Shown: piece after piece, positions 48,243 through 57,350 of the stretch | How the letters are laid out: the number at the start of each line of letters is the position of its first letter | How positions within the stretch are numbered: position 1 is the stretch's first letter | From: Diploptera punctata | Lineage: Eukaryota; Arthropoda; Insecta; Blattodea; Blaberidae | DNA: 64,000 nucleotides | Direction: 5' to 3' | NCBI GenBank assembly: GCA_030220185.1 | Contig: JASPKZ010007428.1 | Location: 1,216,501 to 1,280,500, forward strand | Made by a program: the position numbers and the translations under genes | The notes under the pieces: generated by a model | The model's database searches: none | What the model was told of the DNA's origin: nothing | Seen by the model: the letters and a program-made list of their open reading frames with translations, nothing else

Positions 48243-48554
48243 TCCACCGCTGTGGTCTCGAGGTAGCGTGCTGCCTTGTCGCGCAGCGGGCCCGGGTTCG
48301 ATCCTCGGTCGAGGCAGTTTTTTTGGGTGAGGTTTCTATCGGGATTTTTCCTCACCTGTAAGACAAATGTCAGAAACATTTTAAGGCCCAAACGGTCCCC
48401 GAAATCATATGGTCATCATCATCATCCTTCACCGATATGTGGAAAGCAACGGGAAGCTACTACACCTACAATTCCCTAGTAAAACTGCAAGCATAGCACG
48501 AAAATGCTACGATTGCAGTGAAGGACCTGCCTTCGGGCAGAATTACTATGGATG
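48243..48554 (+). repeat. SINE2 in TA microsatellite
   Basis: Full-length: head TCCACCGCTGTGGTCTCGAG, CCGGGTTCGATCCTCGG (box B intact, one T-arm pair lost) and the CTGCCTTCGGGCAG tail hairpin. TA repeats on both sides hide any target duplication. Confidence 0.92.
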
Positions 48555-48562
48555 AATATATA

Positions 48563-49583
48563 CACTGCTCAAAACAATTAGAGGAACACTATGAAATATG
48601 CAAATATTTTTTCATTGGATAAAGTTACAAACATGAAATTAATAAAGTACATTATTTGTGGTTATTTATTCATTTATTTATTGCTCATGTCAGTAAAAAC
48701 AAAAGAATAACGCTGACAATTAACTTTTCAAATAATTCCGCTATGTAAGCAATTGAATCTTGTGCTTATTTTTCAAAGTTAAACACTCGTTATATAGAGT
48801 TAGTATCGTGTATGGCCTCCACGACATTCGATGACAGTTTGGCACCTTCGTGGCATGCTCCCAATAAGATTCTGGATTTCCTCTTGCGGGATATTCTCCC
48901 ATTCCTCCTTCAGAGCATCTCCAAGTTGCTGCAGAGTTTGTGGAGCTTGATATCGGTTCCTGACCTTCCTGTCTAGAAGATCCCACAAGTGTTCAATAGG
49001 GTTGAGGTCTGGGCTGACCGCTGGCCACTCCATTACCTCAATTTCATTTCTCCTCAGGAAATCCCTGGTGACAGCCGCAGAATGTGCCCTGGCATTATCC
49101 TGCATAAACAGAAATCCAGGAACTACTCCAATGGCAGCAGGTACTACATGCTCTTCCAGGACGTGCTGGATATACCGGACAGCTTTCAGTCGCTGGGGAA
49201 CAAGTACAAGGTCCGTACGATTGTTGTACATAACTCCGGCCCACACCGTTATGGAACCTCCTCCGAATCTATCAATTTCCTGTACAGCCTCTGCATAAAA
49301 TCTTTCTCCTGGCCGTCCCCACACCCTCAATCGACCATCACAACGTGTAAGACGATACCTGGATTCGTCCGAGAAGAGCACAGTCTCCCATTGATTCAGG
49401 TTCCAATCACCATGGTTTTCAGCATACGTACGTCTTGCTGCCTTTTGCCCATTTGTTAAGCGTGGTTTTTTAACGGGCCTTTTTGGACGAATATTCTCTT
49501 TCCTTAATCTGTTCCTTATGGTTTGGTCTGAAACCCGGATTCCGGAAGCCATATTAAGGTCATTCCTCTAATTGTTTTGAGCA

Positions 49584-49586
<3 letters not shown>
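48563..49586 (-). mobile_element. Tc1-like transposon, 1,024 bp
   Basis: The inverted ends CACTGCTCAAAACAATTAG are identical for at least 24 bp and are flanked by TA on both sides, the Tc1/mariner target. The transposase gene (48800-49552) occupies the minus strand. The right arm is separated from its start codon by about ten bases, which shows that the N-terminal third of the gene and the subterminal DNA were lost while the end was kept. Confidence 0.95.
48800..49552 (-). CDS. Tc1-family transposase, N-terminally deleted, DD34E triad intact
   Basis: Cut-and-paste transposase of 250 residues, usual length about 340. The start MASGIRVSDQTIRNRLR corresponds to the second helix-turn-helix, so the first DNA-binding domain is missing. 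The DDE domain follows: D62 in LFSDESRY, a glycine-rich GGGSITVWAG turn at about 97-106, D152 in MQDNARAH and E187 in SPDLNPIEHLW. Exactly 34 residues lie between D152 and E187, the Tc1 pattern. The frame is uninterrupted to the stop after RGGHTRY. Without the N-terminal domain it probably cannot bind its ends. The copy may be young because the frame and terminal repeats are intact, or the deletion form may be mobilised by a full-length relative. Confidence 0.93.
   Translation of the reverse strand: MASGIRVSDQTIRNRLRKENIRPKRPVKKPRLTNGQKAARRTYAENHGDWNLNQWETVLFSDESRYRLTRCDGRLRVWGRPGERFYAEAVQEIDRFGGGSITVWAGVMYNNRTDLVLVPQRLKAVRYIQHVLEEHVVPAAIGVVPGFLFMQDNARAHSAAVTRDFLRRNEIEVMEWPAVSPDLNPIEHLWDLLDRKVRNRYQAPQTLQQLGDALKEEWENIPQEEIQNLIGSMPRRCQTVIECRGGHTRY

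Positions 49587-49618
<32 letters not shown>
49587..49618. repeat. (TA)n microsatellite
   Basis: TA run between the Tc1 element and the next inverted-repeat element. Confidence 0.95.
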
Positions 49619-49622
<4 letters not shown>

Positions 49623-50163
49623 GTTTCATAAGTATTGCAGACTTCTAGAGGTTCTAGAGGGGACTTAGTAGATAAAGTTTCGATATGGAACTCATGTCCA
49701 GAAACGTACCATTTCGATGTAAAATAAGTTTGAAAATTGAAATAAAATGGACTGGTATTGTGTATAATGTGTTTCAGAAAATGTATTAGAGATTTCTACA
49801 GATTGTACTACACCTGACGAGTCGGAGGAATATCTTCTTGCACGAATTCTGGTGGCAGCAGACTTTATTGAGAACTCACCAGAATTTATGGGACGTGTGT
49901 ATGAGAACATGCGTCACAGAACACTTTGTACAACGAACAACCGGGTCGCCACGTGAAACCACACTTGTAGTACAATCCCTAGAAGTCTGTAATACTTATT
50001 CTGAAATACACGACACACGATATCAGCCTATTGTTTTTCGATCTTCGAAACCTATTTTAGATCGAAATGGTACGTTTCAGGACATGGGTTCCTTATCAAA
50101 ACTTTACCTACTAAATCACCTCTACAACCCCTAGAAGTCTGTAATACTTATTCTGAAACACCC
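49619..50163 (+). mobile_element. Mariner-like deletion derivative (MITE)
   Basis: Inverted ends of about 115 bp begin GGGTGTTTCATAAGTATTGC (left) and GGGTGTTTCAGAATAAGTAT (right, inverted). Both arms share GACTTCTAG(A/G)GGTT and CATGTCC(A/T)GAAACGTACC and CATTTCGAT. The interior plus strand reads EYLLARILVAADFI and SPEFMGRVYENMRHR, the C-terminal part of an IS630/mariner-like transposase. An ATGTCC(A/T)GAAA block at a similar distance from the end also occurs in the element at 7590. Confidence 0.82.
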
Positions 50164-50176
50164 AGTATATTGTGTA

Positions 50177-50179
<3 letters not shown>

Positions 50180-50214
<35 letters not shown>
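50180..50214. repeat. (TA)n microsatellite
   Basis: TA run before the second SINE2 of this cluster. Confidence 0.95.
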
Positions 50215-50216
<2 letters not shown>

Positions 50217-50539
50217 CACCACTGTGGTCTCGAGGTAGTGTGCTGCCTTGTCACGCAGCGGGCGCGGGTACAATCCCCGGTGTGGGCAGTTTTTCTGGGT
50301 GAGGTTTTTATCGGGGTTTTTCCCCACCTGTAAGACAAATGTCAGGAAAACTTTAAGACCAAAACGGTCCCCGAAATCATGTGGCTATCATCATCATTAT
50401 CATTACCATCATCCTTCACCGGTGTGGAAAGCAACGGGAAGCTACCGCACCTACAATTCCCTAGTAAAGCTGCAAGCATAGCATGAAAATGCTATGATAG
50501 CAGTGAAAGACCTGCCCTCGGAGAGAATTACTATGGATG
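50215..50539 (+). repeat. SINE2 in TA microsatellite
   Basis: Head TCCACCACTGTGGTCTCG, box B degraded (GGGTACAATCCCC), body and tail as in the family. It is followed by TATATATATA to 50561. Confidence 0.9.
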
Positions 50540-50561
50540 TATATATATATATATATATATA

Positions 50562-50876
50562 CTTATTTAAATGTGGGACGGTAATAGGCACCAGCAAACA
50601 GGCCACTTCGCACTGTTGTTTTTAATGCATGTATTATTAGAATATTAGATGGTATTCTATGCTTTTACAGGAAAACAACAAGATTTGATGGATATATACC
50701 TATTTTTTGCAAATTCCCCAGTTTGTCTTTCGACATTCCTGTCGTTCTCTCCTGACATTTTAACCCACTTCTGAGGATGGGTCACGTTGCCCCGATGATA
50801 TGATGGGTGATGATAATGATAATGGTGCGCCAAGAGAGTCCCTAATCCTAAGCTTTATCTAAGATGAAGTGAACGA
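50562..50876. other. Stretch without recognised feature
   Basis: Contains GATGATAATGATAATGG-like triplets near 50800. No gene is supported. Confidence 0.45.
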
Positions 50877-51060
50877 TGATGATTGCGATGGCCATATGAC
50901 TTCGGGGACCGTTTGGGCCTTAAAGTTTTCCTGACATTTGTCGTACAGGTGAGGAAAAACTCCGATAAAAACCTCACCCAGAAAAACTATCCCGACCGGG
51001 GATTGTACCCGCCCGCTGCGTGACAAGGCAGCACGCAACCTGGAGACCACAGCGGTGGAC
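50877..51060 (-). repeat. SINE2 head, inverted, tail missing
   Basis: The minus strand begins GTCCACCGCTGTGGTCTCC. The box B region is shortened (four bases lost). It extends to the linker, with no LINE-like tail. Confidence 0.85.
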
Positions 51061-51394
51061 AGTTTTGATGGATATATTAAATTTCATTATTTCTGTCAAT
51101 ATTTTCAGCTGCTGCATGACTCATGAGTGAATTTACCTTGTAAGTGTTTAACAGAGAATAGAAAAAATCCTTTAACATAGAGTAAGAGAGAGAGGGATAT
51201 TGTGATGAAATTGAACAAAACTTTTCCCGGGAAATGCTCAGATATTTATATAACAAAAATAGTAATTGTATTAATAATAAAAACTATTATAATAATTATG
51301 ATAATAGTAATAATTATAATAACATCAATAACAATAGTATATAATAGTAATAGGTACAGCTCCTTTGAAGCCAGGAACTCTCATTAATATACAT

Positions 51395-51399
<5 letters not shown>

Positions 51400-51487
<88 letters not shown>

Positions 51488-51492
51488 GAGAG
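51400..51492. repeat. (TA)n(GA)n microsatellite
   Basis: (TA)n to 51432, then (GA)n with one interruption to 51492. Confidence 0.95.
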
Positions 51493-52407
51493 GAACTTCG
51501 GATAATTTCGACCCCTGTTTTGAATTTATTGTTTTTCTTCTTTTAATTAAGGGATATGAATTTTGTTTAATTACAGTGATTACCATTAGTGCTGTAACTA
51601 TGAAATATCATTGTTAATTTATTCAAATATGGAAAAATCTCCATAATTTATAAACATATTTTACTTTACAACAAAGGTCCACTTTAATCTCCATAACCTC
51701 CATATTCGGGTAAATTGGACCCCAGAGTCCACCTTAGCTTTAGGTATATTTTTAAGTTCATTTACTCTATTAATTTATACAGACAGGCACGGGTTAATCT
51801 GAAAATATTTATGACTAATCATTATTAAAAGTGTTGATATTTAATTAATGTTTGAAAATTATTGTTGATTATAACATTTACACGTCATTCAACTACAGAA
51901 AGCGACGGCCTTCGGGTCTAGTAACATTACAAGGATAATAAATAAAATTAATTAAGTGAATGGTTTTTAAAGATAGCATCCTCATTGGTAAAATATAAGT
52001 ACTCGTGTAAAGTGGACCCAGATGGTCCACATTAACCGAATTCCTTTGTTCTGTTTAATTATTTTATACAGCCACCATGTCATATAGTATCAAACCAAAC
52101 CCGTCAGTATATTAAAACAGCATCTACATAATATATATTTAGTTGTTTTTTCAAGATTTTTAATATTCAATAGAAGAAATCAAGCATTGATTCATAGCTT
52201 GAAAAATATTTGAAATGGTAATTTTCATAAATATCACAAATAAACCCTTTTTCGAACAAAGAATACAATTAACTGGACTAGAACCTGTCAAATTTGATGA
52301 GGGGAAGAAGATAAAATATTTTCTGTTCGAGGGCAGCACCAATTTAAGAACATATTAACAGGGTCCAGTCAAACAGAAGGGTCCACATTACCCGAACTTC
52401 CCTATAC
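51493..52407. mobile_element. Possible non-autonomous element with repeated end motif
   Basis: The left edge reads GAACTTCGGATAATTTCGACC and the right edge, inverted, GGAAGTTCGGGTAATGTGGACC. The same motif recurs inside, as TATTCGGGTAAATTGGACCCC near 51704 and inverted as AATTCGGTTAATGTGGACC near 52030. No transposase is recognised. A 60-codon frame (52160-52342, minus) has no identified domain. Confidence 0.45.
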
Positions 52408-52463
52408 ATAAATGTATATGGAGGAATGCTGAGGTAAGCAAAATATTAATAATAATAATAATT

Positions 52464-53288
52464 ACTTACATACTCACTGGCACTATCGAACCCATAGGTT
52501 CATGGCAGCGCGGACATAAGCTCTCCATACATCCTTATCCTGATCTAATGCTTTCCAATCATTCCCTGTATAATGTACTTCCTCAAATCGTAGTTAATAT
52601 TATTCTCCCACCTCATTCTTGGTCTACCAACTGGACGTTTTCCTCTGGCTTTCCTACAAGAAGCTTCCATGCACGTCTTTCATTCCCCATACGTGCAACA
52701 TGTCCTGCCCATCGCAGTCTACGAGACTTAACTGTTCTTATTATATCTGGCTTCCTATAGAAGCCATGTAGTTCGTTGTTAAGTAGTCTTCTCCATTCAC
52801 ATGTCTGTTCATCTCTCTTTGGTCCAAAAATCTTCCTAAGTACTTTATTCTCAAATACTTGTAATCTCCTTTCCTCCGTTAAAGTAAGTCTCCATGTTTC
52901 GCACCCATATAATATAACTGGTAGAATAATAGTTTTATATATTTTCAGTTTTACGTTTTTTGAAAGGAGTTGGGACATCAAGAGTCTCTGCAATGCATAA
53001 TAGCACGCATTTCCAGAATTCAGCCTATGTTTAACTTCCTTGCGCATCTCATTCCTTGTTGTGATTATTGTTCCTACGTAATTGAATTCAGCCACTTCCT
53101 CAAAATATCCCTCATTTGTCATTAGCTGTCCATTTCCATTATATAATGAATTTCTACGTGTGACCATATATTTAGTTTTATTGATGTTTACTTCCAGATC
53201 TAATTTCTTAGTGTTACTCAATAGTGTTCGCGTGTTGTCCTTTAGTATTTCCTCGCTATCGATCATTAATACTACATCATCAGCATAA
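52464..53288 (-). pseudogene. LINE-A polyprotein, C-terminal half of an interrupted copy
   Basis: Minus strand. It resumes right after the LINE-B insertion with codons for YADDVVLM (part of the reverse transcriptase active site, near 53260-53287). Then come LEVNINKTKYM, NSGNACYYALQRLLMSQLL, VILYGCETW, RVFENKVLRKIFGPKRDEQT and RLRWAGHVARMGNERRAW. The region is open for over 220 codons, frameshifts near 52620 (KPEENVQL instead of KPEGKRP) and ends in TAAG-type tail DNA at 52464. It is the best-preserved LINE-A segment in the window. The rest of the gene is at 54630-55905. Confidence 0.92.
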
Positions 53289-54619
53289 TTGACTGAGACA
53301 GTGTTAATACCAGTACCGAAGAAAAACAATGCAAAGAAATGTAAGGAGTTCAGGACTATCAGCTTGATATCACACTCTGCAAAGATTCTCCTGCGGACAC
53401 TAAATCGACGTTTACGCTCTACGATGGAAAGCGAATTGGAAGAAGAACAGTTTGGATTCAGGAAGGGAAAGGGTACAAAGGATGCAATTGGATTGATACG
53501 AACAATAGGAGAAAGATATATAGAAAAAGATAAAGAAGTTTATGCAGTATTTGTTGACCTGGAAAAGGCCTTTGACAGAGTAAATTGGAATAAACCCCTG
53601 AAGATCTTGAAAAAATTGGCGTGAACTGGAAGGAGAGGAGGCTCATAAGTAGTCGTTATATGAAACAGCGAATAAAAGTGAAGATAGGAGAAGAAATGTC
53701 AGAGGGAAGAGAAATTGGAAGAGGGGTGAGGCAAGGATGTCCTCTATCTCCTACCCTTTTCAACATCTACCTGGAAGACCTAATGAAGAACTGCTTCAGT
53801 AATACGAGAGGCGTAAACATGGGAGGAAGAAGAATAAAGTGCATAAGATTTGCTGATGATATGGCTTTGCTAGCAGAAGATGCAATGACATTGAGGAACA
53901 TGCTGATGGAGCTGAATGACAAGTGCAAGGATTATGGGATGAAGATAAATATAAATAAGACGAAGGCCATGATTGTAGGAAATAAACAAAGGAAGATAAA
54001 CATGAAGATTAAAGATGAGTCCATTGAGCAAGTGGAGAGCTTCAAATACTTGGGTTGTACTATCAATAGTAACATGAACTGCGGTCAAGAGGTAAAGCAG
54101 AGGATAGCAATGGCAAAAGAAGCTTTCAACAAGAAGAGAAGCATTTTCTGCGGACCTTTGGCAAGAGAAATAAGAAAGAGGCTAGTGAAGTGCTTTGTGT
54201 GGAGTGTAGCATTATATGGTGCGGAGACGTCGACATTACTACCGAATGAGGTTAAAGCGACTGGAAGCTTTTGAGATGTGGATATGGAGAAGAATGGAAC
54301 GTATAAACTGGACAGAAAAAGTAAGAATTGAAGATGTGCTATACAGAGTGGGTGAAAGAAGAACAATGCTGGAACTCATAAAGAAGAGGAAAAGAATTGG
54401 ATTGGCCACTGGCTAAGAAGAAACTGCCTGTTGAAGGATGCTCTAGGAGGAATGGTCAACGAAAAGAAAGTTAGAGGCAGAAAAATACATCAGATGATAG
54501 ACAATATTAAAATAAATGGTTTGTATGGAGATACAAAAAGGAAAGCTGAGTCAAGAAAAGAGTGGAGAATGCTGAGTTTGCAGTGAAAGACCTGCTCTTG
54601 AGCAGAAGACTATGAATGA
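53289..54619 (+). pseudogene. LINE-B, 5'-truncated reverse transcriptase and 3' end
   Basis: Non-LTR retrotransposon inserted in LINE-A. The frame 53289-53624 carries TETVLIPVPKKNNAKKC, EFRTISLIS, QFGFRKGKGTKDAI and VFVDLEKAFDRV (motif A). A frameshift at about 53612-53621 moves to 53621-54274 with GVRQGCPLSPTLFNIYLEDL (motif B), IRFADDMALLAED (motif C, intact FADD), KTKAMI and FKYLGCTIN. A second shift near 54245 leads to MWIWRRMERINWTEK and then ESRKEWRMLSLQ-stop. The last 54 bp equal the SINE2 tail. ATCAGCATAA at 53279-53288 and 54620-54629 is the target duplication. Catalytic aspartates are present, but the frameshifts and missing endonuclease make it inactive. Clade not assigned. Confidence 0.93.
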
Positions 54620-54629
54620 ATCAGCATAA

Positions 54630-55905
54630 ACTAACAGCTTATTAATACCATTGAGTTATAAGCCTTCCTCATTCTCAAAAGATTTAATGGCATGCTCTAG
54701 TACAAAATTAAATAGTAGAAGAGATAGTGCATCTCCTTGCTTCAAACCATTCTGGATTTAAAAAATTTCCGAAAACTCTTTACCTACACGCTCCCTACTC
54801 TTTGTGCCATTTAGACACATTCGTATAAGTCTAACTAACTTTTTAGGAATTCCGAACTCCAGCAGGATACTTTATAACTTCTCTCTCTTAATTGAATCAT
54901 ATGCTTTTTTGAAGTCTACATATAGTTGATGTACAGTACCATTATATTCCCATTTATTTTCTAAAATATGTCTTATACTAAAAATCTGATCTGTTGTAGA
55001 CCTGTTTCTTCTAAATGCACATTGATGGTCTCCTAAAATGTCATCAATATAGGGAGTAAGTCTGCTTACTAATATATTTGTAAGAATTTTGTACGAAGTT
55101 GAAAGTAATGAGATGCCCCTGTAGTTGTTGCAATCAGTTTTATCTCCATTCTTATAAATTGGTACGATAATTGATTCCTTCCATTCATCTGGAAGAGCTT
55201 CTTTTTCCCAAATCAAACTAAGCAACCAGGGTATCTTGTCCATCAATTTTTCTCCCCCAGATTTTATCAGTTCTGCTGGGATCTCATCTGAACCTGATGC
55301 TTTATACATCTTCAATTTTTCAATCGCTGTTTAAACCTCTAATGCATTTGGTTCTGCGACTAGCATTTCTGCTGTCTGTAAATTATCCTCCTCAATGTCC
55401 TGTTCTGTATGTACATTTAATAGCTGATTAAAGTAACTTTTCCATCTATTTAATATACTCCTGGAATCTGCAATCATATCCCCAATTTCATCCCGAATTA
55501 TGTTTGTTCTAACTGAAACCCTTTCTTCTCTATACTAATTCCCTGATATAATTCTCTAATGTTCATATTATTTGCGTTCGTTTCAAGATCATTAATCTTC
55601 TCTCTCAAATATTCCCTCTTTTTACTCTTTAGTAACTTGGTGGTTTCCCGTCTAATACTACCCAATTGCTCTAAGTTTACCTAATTTGTCTCGTGTAACC
55701 ATTTCATTTTTGCTTTCTTTTCTTTACAATGTCGGCACATTCCTCCTCAAACCATTTCTTGTTTTGCCTCTTTTTAAGCAACCAATGCTTTCTGATTCTG
55801 ACAATTTAATAGTATTTCTTATAGCCTCCCATTCTTTATTTATATCAGTTTCTTCTTCGTTTGCCACATTGTCATCTGAAGATTCCAGTACTTCAAATCT
55901 ATTAG
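54630..55905 (-). pseudogene. LINE-A reverse transcriptase, N-terminal half
   Basis: Minus strand. The upstream part holds EEECADIVKKRKQKW-type codons (about 55740) in broken frames. Then 54872-55315 is open for 147 codons with KASGSDEIPAELIKSGGE, IIVPIYKNGDKTDCNNYRG, NYRGISLLSTSYKIL, RRNRSTTDQIFSIRH and YVDFKKAYDSI (motif A, Asp intact). Past a shift come GLKQGDALSPLLFNFVLEH (motif B) and GINKLLVYAD, where LINE-B interrupts. Removing LINE-B and one duplication copy makes the catalytic motif continuous in DNA. The endonuclease is missing upstream. An (AAT)n array replaces the 5' side at 55928. Confidence 0.9.
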
Positions 55906-55924
55906 CAATAACAACAACAATAGA

Positions 55925-55927
<3 letters not shown>

Positions 55928-55992
<65 letters not shown>
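55928..55992. repeat. (AAT)n microsatellite
   Basis: Long uninterrupted AAT run directly 5' of the LINE-A remnant. Confidence 0.95.
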
Positions 55993-55994
<2 letters not shown>

Positions 55995-56440
55995 CTACGG
56001 TTCAGTATGTGAGAGTAGAATATAGAGAATAAGAAATAGTCAAGACATGGAACAAATTTTTATTGGCTAGGATATTGTAAAATGTATCTACTCATTTGGA
56101 CTAAGTTCGCTAACATATTGTGATTACAGAATGAATGAAAATGGAATGCCCAAAAATAACTTACATATTATAAAGGTTGGAAATAAAAGACGAGGTAGAC
56201 GATGGCTACACTAATTAGAGAGTGACCTTGATAAATGCTAGTTCGGAAATCGAAAAGGAGCCTTACAAAGAGATGAATGAAGAGAATTGTAAACGATGCA
56301 TCATCCCATTCTGGGCTGCAGAGTAAAGAATTAGTAACAATAGACTTGTCTAATCTATTCACGTACATACCCACGTGCCGACACGTGTGTTCACCAGCGG
56401 CAGTTTCTTAATATAACAATACATTTAATAATAATTTATC
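55993..56440. other. Stretch without recognised feature
   Basis: Nothing supported between the AAT array and the first LINE-C unit. Confidence 0.45.
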
Positions 56441-56441
56441 C

Positions 56442-56547
56442 AGCTTTAAAACCAGTATCACTGAGAAGCAGATGTTGGGTTGCAGGAAGTAGATAATGGC
56501 AACATTAATTGATAAATTCACGACATTTGAAAATAATAAATAATAAT
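56442..56547 (-). repeat. LINE-C 3' end, unit 1
   Basis: Plus-strand text CCAGCTTTAAAACCAGTATC ... AAGTAGATAATGG ... GACATTTGAAAATAATAAAT is the inverse of the LINE-C 3' UTR. On plus it is preceded by AT-rich DNA rather than AAT, so its tail here is poor. Confidence 0.75.
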
Positions 56548-56559
56548 TTAATAATAATA

Positions 56560-56641
<82 letters not shown>
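56548..56641. repeat. (ATT)n microsatellite
   Basis: Long uninterrupted TTA/ATT run, opposite in phase to most arrays in this cluster. Confidence 0.95.
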
Positions 56642-56643
<2 letters not shown>

Positions 56644-56649
56644 AGTAAT

Positions 56650-56780
56650 ATATCCAGCTTTGAAACTAGTATCTCTGAGAAACAGTTATTGGAAAGCAAG
56701 AAGTAGATTGTGAAACATAATTGGTAAATTCCCGACATTTGATAAAATTACAAAATTAATAACAATAATTATTGTAATGT
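56650..56780 (-). repeat. LINE-C 3' end, unit 2
   Basis: ATCCAGCTTTGAAACTAGTA, GAAGTAGATTGTG and CCCGACATTTGATAAAATTA are colinear with the other units. Confidence 0.8.
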
Positions 56781-56852
56781 CCTATCATCCAATGTACCTA
56801 AGAATATGTTCCTGTTTTTGAGCCCTTTGCATGGATTCAGTGAAGTCTCGTA

Positions 56853-57098
56853 AACTGAGAAAAGCAGGATCTGTGGTAAGAATGGGGAATGGAAGAGGGG
56901 CAAGGAAGCTTCTTGTAGGATACCAGAAGGAAACCTCCAGCTGGTAGATCAGAAATGCGGCGGGAGAATAGCATTAACCATGATTTGAGGGAAGTAGATT
57001 ATACAGGGGATGATTAAAAAAACATTATTCCATGATAGGGAAGTATGGCGAGCTTATGTCCGTGCGGCCATAAGACAACGGGTTAGAGAGTGGCAGTG
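56853..57098 (+). repeat. LINE-A extreme 3' end
   Basis: Codons for VRMGNGRGARKLLVG and the terminal region (GAGCTTATGTCCGTGCGGCC, GGGTTAGAGAGTGGCAGTGAG), followed by a TTAGTTAG-like tail. Confidence 0.85.
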
Positions 57099-57169
57099 AG
57101 TTTTTTAGTTAGTTATTTACTTCTACTACTGCTACTAATACTACAACCACTAACAGTATTAATAATATT

Positions 57170-57292
57170 ATTAAGATATCCAACATTAAAATCAGAAACT
57201 CTGAGAAGCAAATATTAAAAAGAAACAAGTAAATTAAAACAATATTGATGTATAAATTCTCGACTTTTTAAAATAGAGTCGAAATTAATAAT
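57170..57292 (-). repeat. LINE-C 3' end, unit 3
   Basis: ATCCAACATTAAAATCAG, ACTCTGAGAAGC and TTCTCGACTTTTTAAAATAG match in order. AAT-type triplets begin right after it. Confidence 0.78.
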
Positions 57293-57314
57293 AATAATGT
57301 TGATGATGATGATG

Positions 57315-57350
<36 letters not shown>

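Noticed and set aside
53301..54650. TTAATACCA at both 53304 and 54642 as the LINE-B target duplication
   Set aside because: The left occurrence is inside the LINE-B coding sequence (TETVLIPVPKK). The adjacent ATCAGCATAA pair gives a gapless LINE-A reading frame and is the better choice.
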